From Pseudomonas lijiangensis (GTDB lineage: Bacteria; Pseudomonadota; Gammaproteobacteria; Pseudomonadales; Pseudomonadaceae): a stretch of DNA of 64,000 nucleotides. This document shows positions 27,538 to 36,321 of the stretch, piece after piece (position 1 is the first letter of the stretch; every line of letters starts with the position of its first letter). The notes beneath the pieces were generated by a model that did not search any database, was not told the origin of the DNA, and was given only the letters and a program-made list of their open reading frames with translations. Location: the NCBI RefSeq assembly GCF_018968705.1, contig NZ_CP076668.1:4847001-4911000 (forward strand). Reading direction: 5' to 3'. Both the position numbers and the translations under genes were made by a program.

Positions 27538-28386
27538 ATGCCGAATTTACGACTCGCCGACCTGACAGCCGAAATAGAAGCCAATGTGCGGCGCGCATTG
27601 CTCGAAGACGTCGGCAGTGGCGACATCACCGCTCAACTGATCCCCGAAGAGCGGCTGGCCAAGGCCACCATCATTTCTCGCGACGAAGCTGTGATAGCCG
27701 GTGTGGCATGGGTCGACACGGTTTTTCGTCAGCTCGACCCTCGGGTTGCCGTGCACTGGCAAGTGGCCGATGGCGACCGGGTCAGCCCCAATCAGGCGCT
27801 GTTCCATCTGGAAGGTCCGGCACGCTCGCTGCTGACCGGCGAGCGCAGTGCGCTCAACTTTCTGCAACTGCTGTCTGGCGTTGCCACTCGTGCGCAGCAC
27901 TATGCCGACATGGTGAGCGACACTCAGGTCAAGCTGCTCGATACCCGCAAGACCCTGCCCGGCCTGCGTCTGGCACAGAAATATGCCGTGACCTGTGGCG
28001 GTTGCCACAACCACCGCATCGGTCTTTACGATGCCTTCCTGATCAAGGAAAACCATATTGCTGCCTGTGGCGGCATTGCCCAGGCCGTTGCCGCCGCGCA
28101 CAAGATCGCCCCCGGCAAGCCGGTGGAAGTCGAAGTGGAAAGCCTGAGCGAACTCAAGCAGGCGCTCGAAGCCGGTGCCGACATCATCATGCTCGACGAA
28201 TTGAGCCTGGATGACATGCGTGAGGCCGTGCGCCTGACCGCTGGACGCGCCAAACTCGAAGCCAGCGGCGGCATCAATGACGACACCTTGCGGGTGATTG
28301 CCGAAACCGGCGTGGACTATATCTCCATTGGCGCGATGACCAAGGATGTGAAAGCGGTGGACCTGTCCATGCGCTTGAGCCTCTGA
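27538..28386 (+). CDS. nadC: Nicotinate-nucleotide pyrophosphorylase (carboxylating)
   Basis: Quinolinate phosphoribosyltransferase, which makes nicotinate mononucleotide from quinolinate and PRPP in NAD biosynthesis. 282 residues from the ATG at 27538 (MPNLRLADL). Family motifs are clear: [49 protein letters not shown] and the C-terminal ASGGIND and [13 protein letters not shown]. An upstream extension to 27481 is not homologous. It marks the left border of the ter region. Confidence 0.97.
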   Translation: MPNLRLADLTAEIEANVRRALLEDVGSGDITAQLIPEERLAKATIISRDEAVIAGVAWVDTVFRQLDPRVAVHWQVADGDRVSPNQALFHLEGPARSLLTGERSALNFLQLLSGVATRAQHYADMVSDTQVKLLDTRKTLPGLRLAQKYAVTCGGCHNHRIGLYDAFLIKENHIAACGGIAQAVAAAHKIAPGKPVEVEVESLSELKQALEAGADIIMLDELSLDDMREAVRLTAGRAKLEASGGINDDTLRVIAETGVDYISIGAMTKDVKAVDLSMRLSL

Positions 28387-28420
28387 CCTGTCCACAACTC
28401 GAAAGAGAGGAGTCGTCATC

Positions 28421-29491
28421 TTGGAACAATGGTTTGTAGTGAATGCGGGCAAACAGCTCGGCCCCATGGACGCAGCAGCGGCACGGCTCATCGCTCGCGA
28501 AGCGCCGGGCGCATGGTGCTGGAAAGAAGGCATGCCGGACTGGCAGCCGATCTATCAGGTGCAGGAAGTGCGGGCCATGAAGAAGGATGGCGTGACGCCC
28601 TTTCCGGATCCATCACCCGATATGATCCAGCCCCGGCCATCGGCCCTTCCCGCCCATGCGGCTCCGGCTCCAATACCTGCACCTGCCAGCAGACGGCCTT
28701 CGTTCACTCCCGATCCAAACACCTCAAGCGGTTTTGGCTCCGGGCAAGCCACCGATGGCGTGGACTTCAAGCTCTACGGCACCGAAACACAATTTGTCGA
28801 GCTTGAACTGGACCGTGGCGAAAGCGCCGTGGCCGAAGCCGGTTCGATGATGTACAAGACCTGCGACATGCAGATGGAAACCATCTTTGGCGACGGCAGC
28901 AGCCAGTCTTCAGGATTGCTGGGTTCGCTCCTGGGTGCAGGCAAACGCATGCTCACCGGTGAAAGTCTGTTCACCACCGTGTTCTCGCAACAAGGCTCCG
29001 GCAAGGGGCGCGTTGCATTCGCCGCGCCCTACCCCGGCACCATCCTGCCGCTGCACCTGCGCGACTTCAGCGGCAAGCTGATCTGTCAGAAGGACAGCTT
29101 TCTGGCGGGCGCAAAGGGCGTGTCCATCGGCATTCAGTTCCAGAAGAAAATTCTCACCGGCCTGTTTGGCGGCGAAGGCTTTGTCCTGCAAAAACTCGAA
29201 GGCGACGGCTGGGTGTTCATTCATATGGGCGGTACCGTGCGCCGGATTGAACTGTCGGCGGGCGAATCCCTGGACGTGGATACCGGCTGCCTCGCGGCCA
29301 TGACCCAGAGCGTCGATTACGACATCCGCATGGTGGGCGGCATCAAGTCCATGCTGTTCGGCGGCGAAGGCGTGTTCTTCGCCAGACTGACAGGTCCCGG
29401 CACGGTATGGCTGCAAAGCCTGCCCTTCTCGCGCCTGGCCGGACGCATGCTGGCGGCCAGCCCGGCCGGAGTGGCACGAAGCGAGCGCTGA
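28421..29491 (+). CDS. AIM24/TIGR00266 family protein with GYF-like N-terminal domain
   Basis: 356 residues from a TTG at 28421 with GAGGAG eight bases upstream. Residues 1-55 (EQWFVVNAGKQLGPMDAAA, then WCWKEGMPDWQPI) look like a GYF_2-type domain, often found on membrane-associated regulators. A Pro/Ala-rich linker follows (about 60-110). The rest is an AIM24 beta-helix-like domain: FVELELDRGESAVAEAGSMMY, the glycine-rich SGLLGSLLGAGKRMLTGES, and GGTVRRIELSAGESLDVDTGCLAA. AIM24-type proteins recur beside ter genes, but their role is unknown. terF follows after 45 bases on the same strand. Confidence 0.85.
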   Translation: MEQWFVVNAGKQLGPMDAAAARLIAREAPGAWCWKEGMPDWQPIYQVQEVRAMKKDGVTPFPDPSPDMIQPRPSALPAHAAPAPIPAPASRRPSFTPDPNTSSGFGSGQATDGVDFKLYGTETQFVELELDRGESAVAEAGSMMYKTCDMQMETIFGDGSSQSSGLLGSLLGAGKRMLTGESLFTTVFSQQGSGKGRVAFAAPYPGTILPLHLRDFSGKLICQKDSFLAGAKGVSIGIQFQKKILTGLFGGEGFVLQKLEGDGWVFIHMGGTVRRIELSAGESLDVDTGCLAAMTQSVDYDIRMVGGIKSMLFGGEGVFFARLTGPGTVWLQSLPFSRLAGRMLAASPAGVARSER

Positions 29492-29536
29492 ACAATCCCG
29501 GGGCCGGCACAGGCCCCGAATGCACAAGGAAGAGAC

Positions 29537-30769
29537 ATGCTAATCACTCAAGGCCAGCGAATCCCGCTTTCCAGCCTGATTCAAGGCTCGGACCTCACCC
29601 TGTCCATCGACATCAAGTCCGCCCATGTGATCGATTACGTCTGCTTCGGCGTTGACGCCCAAGGCAAGCTGTCGGATGACCGCTACATGATTTTCTTCAA
29701 CCAGCCCGCCAGCCCTTGCAACAGCGTCAGGCAAGTCAACGGCGGCGACTTTCAGATTGCCCTTGCCGGGCTGCCCACTTCCATAGACCGGCTGGTGTTC
29801 ACCGCTTCCATCGATGGCGCCGGAGCCATGAGCGACATCCAGGCCAGCCATTTCAGCATCAAGGATGCCGGTCGCGAAGTCGCTCGCGGCGAGTTCTCTG
29901 GCGCAACCTTCGCTGCCGAAAAAGCCATCATGGTCGCCGACCTCTATCGCAAGAATGGTGAGTGGCGCATTGCATCGAACCTGCAGGGTTACAACGCCGG
30001 CCTGGATGCTCTGGTGGTGCACTTCGGTGGCGAAGTCGCCGAAGCTCCCGCACCAGCGCCAGCCAGAGTGTCGCTGGAGAAGAAAATCGCCGAAGCAGCC
30101 CCTCAACTGGTCAGTCTGGCGAAAAAGGCTCAGGTCAGCCTGGAAAAGGCCAAGCTGACCGACACCAAGGCTCGTGTCGGCCTGGTCCTGGATGCTTCCG
30201 GCTCCATGAACGCGCAATACAGCCGCGGCCATGTGCAGGAAGTGGTCAACCGCCTGATTCCGCTGGCGGTGCATTTCGATGATGACGGCGCACTGGACTG
30301 CTGGGCGTTCGGTGCCCGGCCTTGCCAGTTGTCATCGGTGTCGCTGAGCAACTTCAAGGACTTCATCCAGACCGACAATGGCGGCTGGAAGAACTGGGAG
30401 CTGGGCGCCAGGGTCAATGACGAGCCCAAGGCCATGCGCATGGTCATTGATTACTACAAGCAATCAGGCGACCGGACACCGATCTACATCCTGTTCATCA
30501 GCGATGGCGGTGTTCATCAGGACAGGGAAATCACCCGGCTGATGACCGAAGCGGCGAAACTGCCGATCTTCTGGCAATTCGTCGGCTTGGGCGGACGCGG
30601 CTATGGAATCCTGGAAAAGCTCGACGACATGACCGGACGGGTTGTGGATAACTGCAATTTCTTTGCTCTGGACCGACTGGACGAGGTCCCGGAAGAGAAG
30701 CTGTATGACTTGCTGATGGAAGAGTTTCCGGACTGGCTCAAGGCAGCCAAGGGTGCGGGGATTCTGTAG
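29537..30769 (+). CDS. terF: TerF-like protein (TerD domain plus vWA)
   Basis: 410 residues starting after AAGGAAGAGAC. Residues 1-165 form a TerD-like beta-sandwich (VCFGVDAQGKLSDDRYMIFFNQ, ... IMVADLYRKNGEWRIASNLQGYNAGLDALV). A linker follows, then a von Willebrand A domain (about 212-400) with MIDAS residues D219, S221 and S223 in LVLDASGSM and the later ISDGG. This is the TerF architecture of terZABCDEF clusters, thought to help assemble a membrane-associated stress complex. It faces the main ter operon across a bidirectional terminator. Confidence 0.92.
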   Translation: MLITQGQRIPLSSLIQGSDLTLSIDIKSAHVIDYVCFGVDAQGKLSDDRYMIFFNQPASPCNSVRQVNGGDFQIALAGLPTSIDRLVFTASIDGAGAMSDIQASHFSIKDAGREVARGEFSGATFAAEKAIMVADLYRKNGEWRIASNLQGYNAGLDALVVHFGGEVAEAPAPAPARVSLEKKIAEAAPQLVSLAKKAQVSLEKAKLTDTKARVGLVLDASGSMNAQYSRGHVQEVVNRLIPLAVHFDDDGALDCWAFGARPCQLSSVSLSNFKDFIQTDNGGWKNWELGARVNDEPKAMRMVIDYYKQSGDRTPIYILFISDGGVHQDREITRLMTEAAKLPIFWQFVGLGGRGYGILEKLDDMTGRVVDNCNFFALDRLDEVPEEKLYDLLMEEFPDWLKAAKGAGIL

Positions 30770-30793
30770 TTTTTGAGGCATGTCACATAAATT

Positions 30794-30932
30794 TGTGAGA
30801 GGCAGCTTTATGGCGACTTCACAACTGAGTGGGAGCGAATTCATTCGCGAGAGGTCAGTACATCCGAAGAGGATGTATCGCCTTCAATGCCTTTTCGCGA
30901 ATGAGCGGAGCGCCGCCCGATTCGTTCCCACA
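30794..30932. repeat. Degenerate REP elements between terF and terE
   Basis: A decayed first-family arm (TGTGAGAGGCAGCTTTATGG) at 30794-30816, then a second-family arm containing GGGAGCGAATTCATTCGC at 30829-30850. A degraded inverted partner ends ...GATTCGTTCCCACA at 30932, with an insertion in the stem. No gene lies in this spacer. Confidence 0.7.
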
Positions 30933-30950
30933 GCCCCCTTCCACAAATAA

Positions 30951-30978
30951 AAAACCCCGCCATCGCTGGCGGGGTTTT
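30951..30978. terminator. Bidirectional rho-independent terminator
   Basis: AAAACCCCGCC, a six-base loop ATCGCT, and GGCGGGGTTTT form an 11-base-pair stem with A/T tracts on both sides. It serves the converging terF (plus) and terE (minus) transcripts. Confidence 0.92.
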
Positions 30979-30995
30979 CATGACGCTGACCGGGT

Positions 30996-31574
30996 TTAGC
31001 CAATCGATACGCCGTGTGCTTCTGCCAGTGGCTTCAGGCCGCCTGCGAAGCCTTGGCCGATGGCCTTGAACTTGAACTCGTCGCCATGGCGATACAGCTC
31101 GCCGAAGATCATCGCGGTTTCGGTCGATGCGTCTTCCGACAGGTCGTAACGAGCGATTTCCTTGCCATCCGCCTTGTTCAGAACGCGGATGTAGGCGTTG
31201 GCCACTTGACCGAAGCTTTGCTTGCGCTCGTCAGCGGAGTGGATGGTGACACCGAAAACCAGCTTCTTCACAGCAGCGTTGAGGGTTGGCAGCTTGACCA
31301 GAACAGACTCGTCGTCGCCGTCGCCAGCGCCGGAGCGGTTGTCGCCCAGGTGCTCGACCGAACCGTCAGCCGACTTCTTGTTGTTGTAGAAAATGAAGCC
31401 GCTGTCGTCCAGCACCTTGCCGTTCTCGCCCACGATGAATACGGAAGCGTCCAGATCGAATTCGGTGCCGTCGGTCACACGTGGGTCCCAGCCCAGGCCT
31501 ACGGTGATTTCGGTCAGGCCAGGAGCCTCTTTGGACAGGGAAACGTTACCGCCTTTACTCAGACTTACAGCCAT
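30996..31574 (-). CDS. terE: TerE/TerD family calcium-binding stress protein
   Basis: 192 residues ([18 protein letters not shown]), the single-domain TerD fold. The acidic calcium sites are intact: FDLDASVF near residue 40 and [13 protein letters not shown] near residue 78. It ends with the [33 protein letters not shown] block. It resembles E. coli TerE more than TerD (start MAVSL, VIHS-type middle), although the two are close paralogues. It is the last gene of the minus-strand ter operon, 39 bases after terD. Confidence 0.93.
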   Translation of the reverse strand: MAVSLSKGGNVSLSKEAPGLTEITVGLGWDPRVTDGTEFDLDASVFIVGENGKVLDDSGFIFYNNKKSADGSVEHLGDNRSGAGDGDDESVLVKLPTLNAAVKKLVFGVTIHSADERKQSFGQVANAYIRVLNKADGKEIARYDLSEDASTETAMIFGELYRHGDEFKFKAIGQGFAGGLKPLAEAHGVSIG

Positions 31575-31613
31575 TTGCGTAATCCTTTTCTGAAGAAGTA
31601 GTAAGGGTATGAA

Positions 31614-32189
31614 TCAGAAATTCATACCGTGAGCGTTGGCTACAGCCTTCAGGCCACCGGCATAACCCTGGCCTACGGCGCGGAATTTCCACTCACCGTT
31701 ATTGCGATACAGCTCGGCGAAGATCATTGCGGTTTCGGTCGAAGCGTCTTCGGCCAGATCGTAGCGAACGACTTCAGCGCCAGACTTCTCGTTCAGTACG
31801 CGGATGAAAGAACCGCCCACCTGACCGAAGTTCTGCTTGCGGCTGTCAGCGTCGTGAATGGTCACGACGAATACGATTTTATCGACATCGGCAGGCACGC
31901 GAGTCAGGTCGACCTTCACGACTTCATCATCACCATCGCCAGCGCCGGTACGGTTGTCACCGGCATGCTCCACGGAGCCATCGGCGCTCTTGAGCTGGTT
32001 GTAGAAAATGAAGTCGGCTTCGCTGCGGACTTTACCGTTGGCACCGAGCAGGAATGCGCTGGCGTCCAGGTCAAATTCCTGGCCGTCAGTGGCGCGCGGG
32101 TCCCAGCCCAGGCCGATCAATACATTGGTCAAGGTCGGGTCGGTTTTGGACAGCGAAAGGTTGCCACCTTTTTGCAGAGTCAAAGCCAT
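31614..32189 (-). CDS. terD: TerD family calcium-binding stress protein
   Basis: 191 residues ([15 protein letters not shown]). Calcium sites are FDLDASAF and [13 protein letters not shown]; the central [17 protein letters not shown] is near-identical to E. coli TerD. TerD proteins bind calcium through these loops and form membrane-surface assemblies with TerC; they are needed for tellurite resistance in ter clusters. It lies 26 bases after terC, with an AAGGAG ribosome site rather far (about 12 bases) from the ATG. Confidence 0.95.
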   Translation of the reverse strand: MALTLQKGGNLSLSKTDPTLTNVLIGLGWDPRATDGQEFDLDASAFLLGANGKVRSEADFIFYNQLKSADGSVEHAGDNRTGAGDGDDEVVKVDLTRVPADVDKIVFVVTIHDADSRKQNFGQVGGSFIRVLNEKSGAEVVRYDLAEDASTETAMIFAELYRNNGEWKFRAVGQGYAGGLKAVANAHGMNF

Positions 32190-32216
32190 GATTCGTTTAT
32201 CTCCTTTTTCCAGTGT

Positions 32217-33251
32217 TTACGCTTTTTCTTCAGCCGACTCGTCTTTTCCCGGGAAGAGCAGGCTAGCGACAATACCGATTACCAGCACCACCATCACAAC
32301 CATGAGGCTGGTGTTGGCGCTGATGCTGTATCCATGATGGAACAAGTGGTCAGTTGCGTTCAGGCCCAGCTTGATTGCGATGAAGAACAGCAGTGCGATA
32401 ACCGCTTTCTCCAGGTGAACCAGGTAGCGCTTCAGGGCTTCGAGTACGAAGTACAGGGTACGCAGGCCCAGGATCGCGAACAGCATGGCCGAGAATACGA
32501 TCAGCGGCTCACGGCTCACGGCGATGATGGCCGGCACGGAGTCGAAGGCGAACAGTACGTCGGAGATTTCAGCCACGACCAGACACAGGAACAGTGGGGT
32601 CGCAAAGATCGCGCCTTTGGCAGCCAGGGTGATGCCGCTGTTCTCAGGCTTCTTGATTTCTTCTTCCAGGACAGCGCGGCGTACGAAGAAGTTGTTGCCG
32701 TGCAGTTTTGGCCACACCGGGAACAGTTTCTTGGCGAAGCGATAGGCCATGTGCTGGGAGTAGTCGATTTCTTCGTCGTCGTCATCGCCAGCCCTGAGCA
32801 TCATGATGGCAGTCCAGGCAACGATTACCGCGAACACCACTTCGACCCACGGGCCCAGAGCCAGAAGGCCTGTACCGATGGCAACGAAAATGCCGCGGAA
32901 CACGATTGCGCCGATGATGCCCCAGTACAGAACGCGATGGCGCAGGCCATCAGGGATCTTGAACCAGGCGAACAAGGCCATGAACACGAAGAGGTTATCG
33001 ACGCTCAGGACTTTTTCCAGTGCATAACCGGTCACGAACAGCGTTGCGACTTCAGAGCCGTGCTGAACATACAGAAAGCCGGCAAATGCCAGAGAGATTG
33101 CCACCCAGAAGATCGACCAGGCCGATGCCTGGGTCAATGTGATCGGCTTGTTTCCCCGGTGGGAAAACATGTCGACGGCCAGGGCCGAGATGGCCAGGCC
33201 AACGAAAACGGCCATGGTGAGTGGAGGGAAGCCAAGAGCGGTGCTTTCCAT
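32217..33251 (-). CDS. terC: TerC family integral membrane protein
   Basis: 344 residues with about nine membrane helices. The conserved acidic helix motifs are visible: LEKVLSVDNLFVF and AEISDVLFAFDSVPA. An acidic cytoplasmic loop (RAGDDDDEEID) lies near residue 155. TerC is the membrane hub of the tellurite/stress complex and binds TerB; related Alx proteins export manganese, so a metal role is possible. It is situated between terB and terD with short spacers. Confidence 0.96.
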   Translation of the reverse strand: MESTALGFPPLTMAVFVGLAISALAVDMFSHRGNKPITLTQASAWSIFWVAISLAFAGFLYVQHGSEVATLFVTGYALEKVLSVDNLFVFMALFAWFKIPDGLRHRVLYWGIIGAIVFRGIFVAIGTGLLALGPWVEVVFAVIVAWTAIMMLRAGDDDDEEIDYSQHMAYRFAKKLFPVWPKLHGNNFFVRRAVLEEEIKKPENSGITLAAKGAIFATPLFLCLVVAEISDVLFAFDSVPAIIAVSREPLIVFSAMLFAILGLRTLYFVLEALKRYLVHLEKAVIALLFFIAIKLGLNATDHLFHHGYSISANTSLMVVMVVLVIGIVASLLFPGKDESAEEKA

Positions 33252-33280
33252 TTAACTGCGTTCCTCAAAAGGGTCAAAAA

Positions 33281-33730
33281 TTACAGGTCAAAGTCGGAAG
33301 GATTCAGGCCGAGCTCATTACAGATGGAGCGGCAGACAGCACGTTCCTTCTCGTCGAAGCTGCCATCTGCGCCACCGATGGCACAGCAGACGCGCACCAG
33401 AAGGCGGGCAGCATCTTCTTTTTTCTTGATCTTGCCGATGGTTTTCAGCGCTTCGGCACGACCGATTTCGACATCGAAGTCGAATTTGGCGCATGCATCC
33501 TGAAAAGCCTGGATGACGTCTTTCATGTCAAAAACTTTCAGTTCCTGAGAGTTCTGAATGAAGCCGGCCATTTTCTGTTTTTCACTGGAGCTGATTTCGC
33601 CATCGGCTGCAGATACCAGGGCACAACCTGAAACCACTGCATCCATGAACTCACGGTTCTTGAACTTCGAGACTTCGGAAGCAAGCTTGTCGCGAGCTGC
33701 TGTTGCGTTTGTTTTCAACCAGTCCAGCAT
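33281..33730 (-). CDS. terB: Tellurite resistance protein TerB
   Basis: A 149-residue all-helical cytoplasmic protein with the two TerB repeats, each with acidic metal-binding residues (SAADGEISSSEKQKM and GGADGSFDEKERAVC). TerB interacts with TerC and TerD in published ter systems. The ATG follows GGGGATTGAA. The gene is 29 bases upstream of terC and 52 bases downstream of terA. Confidence 0.95.
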   Translation of the reverse strand: MLDWLKTNATAARDKLASEVSKFKNREFMDAVVSGCALVSAADGEISSSEKQKMAGFIQNSQELKVFDMKDVIQAFQDACAKFDFDVEIGRAEALKTIGKIKKKEDAARLLVRVCCAIGGADGSFDEKERAVCRSICNELGLNPSDFDL

Positions 33731-33782
33731 TTCAATCCCCTACGAGGCAGCCAGGCCACCTCAGAAAAATCAATCGTGTTGT

Positions 33783-34979
33783 TTACTTGGAACCTGCGGC
33801 CCAGCGCATGCCCCAGCCATAGGCCTTGTCCATGTTGCTATGACCGTTGTGGAAATCCACACGACGGGTCACCTTGACGGCCCCGTTGTCGTTTTCCAGC
33901 AGTGCGATCGCACACATGCCCTGACGACCGCCTTCCTCGTTGAGGCGAACCTCGATAGGTGGCTGGCCCGGGGCGTGGATGGTGACAACACCGTCGGTTT
34001 CTTTCCAGTTCGGTGCGCCTTCATAGATGAATGCGTAAACCAGAATGCGACGGATCTTGCTCCAGTGCGCGCCGTTGATATGCAACCACTCGCCGTCGCT
34101 GATGGAGCCGGTACGGTCATCGCCCATCAATTTGATGAAAGGCTCGGTGTTGAGCGATCCAAACGAATTGCCCAATGCCTGGACCGCACCTTTGTAACCG
34201 TCCTGTAACTCGAACAGGCAGCCTACATCAAGGTCGATCGCATTGCTCTTCTTCATCGAGAAGAAGCCGCTGCTTTTGCTCTCGCTGCGTCGATTCCAGT
34301 TCAGGTTGACCCTGATTTCACCGAAACCGGCACTGGTTTTCTCCAGGCTGACGGAAGCACGTGTCTTGTCCAGCGTGATCTTGCTGAGACTGACGGTGGG
34401 CTTGGGCGCGGCGACTGGTGCAGGTGCAGGTGCAGGTGCAGGTGCAGGTGCAGGTGCAGGAGGCTGGGCCTCTGGCGCTGCGACTTCAACACCGAAGTTC
34501 TTGGCCAGAGGCTCAAGACCACCGGCAAAGCCCTGGGCGACGCAACGGAATTTCCAGGCGCCCTGACGCAGGTAGAACTCGCCCAGAATCAGCGCGGTTT
34601 CCTTCATGCCACTGGTAGGAATGGCCGCTTCGATTCCGCCGGTGACGGTCAGGGCAAGGTGCGACACGCTGTCGAAGCTGGCCTTGTTCTCATAGATGGT
34701 TGCCGTGAGCGCAACCTTCTCGATGGCGGCATCCAGGCGACCCGGATCAAGACTGAAAACAGCCCGGCCCGTTGACGCTTCCGTCAACTGGACCGCACCG
34801 CCACTCACGCTCTTCTGACCGAAGAAGCACATGTCGTGATCGCCACGGACCTTGCCTGCACTGGTCAGCAGGAACGCGGAGACATCGATGTCCGCGCCCG
34901 CTAGAGGGGAATAGCTGACGTCGACCGTCAATGGGCCAGCAGCTACTGGCGCATTGGCGCCTGGGACAAGTTGAGTCAT
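33783..34979 (-). CDS. terA: TerA family protein, two TerD-like domains
   Basis: 398 residues. The first TerD-like domain (about 15-170) includes ADIDVSAFLLTSAGKVRGD and ILGEFYLRQGAWKFRCVAQGFAGGLEPLA. A Pro/Ala linker made of repeated Pro-Ala pairs (about 174-192) follows. The second domain (about 200-398) includes NAIDLDVGCLFEL and LMGDDRTGSISDGEWLHINGAHW. This two-domain form is typical of TerA. The linker is encoded by a perfect hexamer array (separate entry) and may vary in length. The start overlaps the terZ stop by four bases (ATGA). Confidence 0.94.
   Translation of the reverse strand: MTQLVPGANAPVAAGPLTVDVSYSPLAGADIDVSAFLLTSAGKVRGDHDMCFFGQKSVSGGAVQLTEASTGRAVFSLDPGRLDAAIEKVALTATIYENKASFDSVSHLALTVTGGIEAAIPTSGMKETALILGEFYLRQGAWKFRCVAQGFAGGLEPLAKNFGVEVAAPEAQPPAPAPAPAPAPAPAPVAAPKPTVSLSKITLDKTRASVSLEKTSAGFGEIRVNLNWNRRSESKSSGFFSMKKSNAIDLDVGCLFELQDGYKGAVQALGNSFGSLNTEPFIKLMGDDRTGSISDGEWLHINGAHWSKIRRILVYAFIYEGAPNWKETDGVVTIHAPGQPPIEVRLNEEGGRQGMCAIALLENDNGAVKVTRRVDFHNGHSNMDKAYGWGMRWAAGSK
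34417..34458. repeat. GGTGCA hexamer array inside terA
   Basis: Seven exact tandem copies of GGTGCA (plus strand) encode the alternating Pro-Ala linker between the two TerA domains. Gain or loss of a unit keeps the reading frame and changes the linker by two residues. All copies are identical at the wobble positions, which suggests recent slippage rather than selection on the amino acids alone. Confidence 0.95.
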
Positions 34980-35569
34980 GCGCGTACCGCTCCAACGGCC
35001 AGGTCGACCAGATCGTCAGCAGTGCGGCCATTGGTGGCCTGACCTACAGCGGTGAAATCCCAGCCGCTGGAAGTGCGCGACAGATAGGACATGACCACGC
35101 CTGTGTGCTGACCTTTTTCGGACAGATCGAAGCGGCCCAGTTCGTTACGGGTGCCCAGATCGACGATACGGCAGTAGGCGTTGGCGACTTTTTCGAAGTT
35201 CTGGCCGGTGAACGAGTTGACGGTGAACACCAGATATTTCACGGCTGCCGGCAGCTTTTCCAGATCGACGCTGATGGTTTCGTCATCGCCTGCGCCTTCA
35301 CCGGTACGGTTGTCGCCGGAGTGATGAATGGCACCGTCACGCGATTGCAGCTGGCGGAACCAGACCAGGTCGAGAGGCTTCTTGTCGGCATCGAGCATGA
35401 TGCAGGAGGCGTCCAGGTCGATATCTCCGCCACCGCCGCCCAGCAGCTTGCCGAAGAAACCGCTCGGCTTTTCAGGGTCCCATCCCAGCCCCATGCTGAC
35501 TTTCTTAAGGCCTGTACCAGCTGTTTTCTCAAGCGAGATCGTCTGGTTTTTTGCCAAAGTGAGTGCCAT
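34976..35569 (-). CDS. terZ: TerZ-like TerD family protein
   Basis: 197 residues from the ATG at 35569 (MALTLAKNQTISLEK), which has GGAG upstream; a second ATG four codons earlier lacks a ribosome site. TerD fold with calcium sites DIDLDASCIM and GDNRTGEGAGDDE, and a TerZ-like insertion rich in glycine (GFFGKLLGGGGG) near residue 40. It ends YLSRTSSGWDFTAVGQATNGRT, unlike TerD and TerE. It is the first of the terZABCDE genes and couples to terA by a four-base overlap. Confidence 0.92.
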   Translation of the reverse strand: MALTLAKNQTISLEKTAGTGLKKVSMGLGWDPEKPSGFFGKLLGGGGGDIDLDASCIMLDADKKPLDLVWFRQLQSRDGAIHHSGDNRTGEGAGDDETISVDLEKLPAAVKYLVFTVNSFTGQNFEKVANAYCRIVDLGTRNELGRFDLSEKGQHTGVVMSYLSRTSSGWDFTAVGQATNGRTADDLVDLAVGAVRA

Positions 35570-35616
35570 TTTTCGCTCCATGTGAACTACGGAATTCGGA
35601 TAAAAGTGTTACAGCC

Positions 35617-36321
35617 TTACCGCGATGAGCCATCATTGCCATCCCGATTATGTAACTTGGCGTTAACGGGACCTTTATAACGGCCCCGACGCCACGCCGG
35701 ATGGAACAGACGCCAGTGCGCATCCTGTGCTGCCGCGAGCAGTTCGTGGTCACCCCGCGTGTCGCCCCAGGCCCGTACGCGAAATTGTGAAAGCGGCCCG
35801 TAAACCCCTTCCAGGCGCATCACCTTGGAGTCGCAGCGACAGTTGCTGCCTTCGATAAGACCGGTAAGTTTGCCGTCGATCACTTCAAGATTGGTGCCGA
35901 TAAGCTCGACTTTCAGGCGATCTGCGAAAGGTTGCAGGACCATAGCAGGCGATGCTGAACATAGCGTGACAATGGCACCCTTTTCGATTTCAGCCGCCAC
36001 GGACTCCAGCGCCGCCGGACGCATCAGGCGCGCCCAGTACAGCTGGCAGAAGGCTTCGGCCTTCTGTTGCAGCCAGTCCACCTCAACGCCGGTCAGAAAG
36101 GCCTTGATCAGACGGCCCTTGAGCTCATCGCGGGTCACGCGCTTGGCAAGGTAACCGAGGCTCGGCAGCACCAGCCGGGCCATACGAACGGAAAAAGCAC
36201 GCTGCCCAAAAGCGAATTTGAGAAATGGGACAAAGCTGTCATGGCGGGTCAATGTCCCGTCAAAATCGAACACCGCCAGCAGGCGCTGCTCCACTTCCAC
36301 TTCAAGATCAGGCTCTATCAT
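35617..36321 (-). CDS. HAD superfamily (subfamily IB) phosphatase
   Basis: 234 residues with the HAD motifs: FDFDGTLT (nucleophile D19, acid D21), TLCSASPA (motif II) and AWGDTRGDHELL (motif IV), and a helical cap resembling phosphoserine-phosphatase-like IB enzymes. It ends in a basic tail (RRGRYKGPVNAKL). It begins directly after the stop of the upstream lyase-like gene with no spacer. In ter operons one or two HAD enzymes accompany phosphoribosyltransferases, suggesting dephosphorylation of a nucleotide-like product. The substrate is unknown. Confidence 0.88.
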   Translation of the reverse strand: MIEPDLEVEVEQRLLAVFDFDGTLTRHDSFVPFLKFAFGQRAFSVRMARLVLPSLGYLAKRVTRDELKGRLIKAFLTGVEVDWLQQKAEAFCQLYWARLMRPAALESVAAEIEKGAIVTLCSASPAMVLQPFADRLKVELIGTNLEVIDGKLTGLIEGSNCRCDSKVMRLEGVYGPLSQFRVRAWGDTRGDHELLAAAQDAHWRLFHPAWRRGRYKGPVNAKLHNRDGNDGSSR

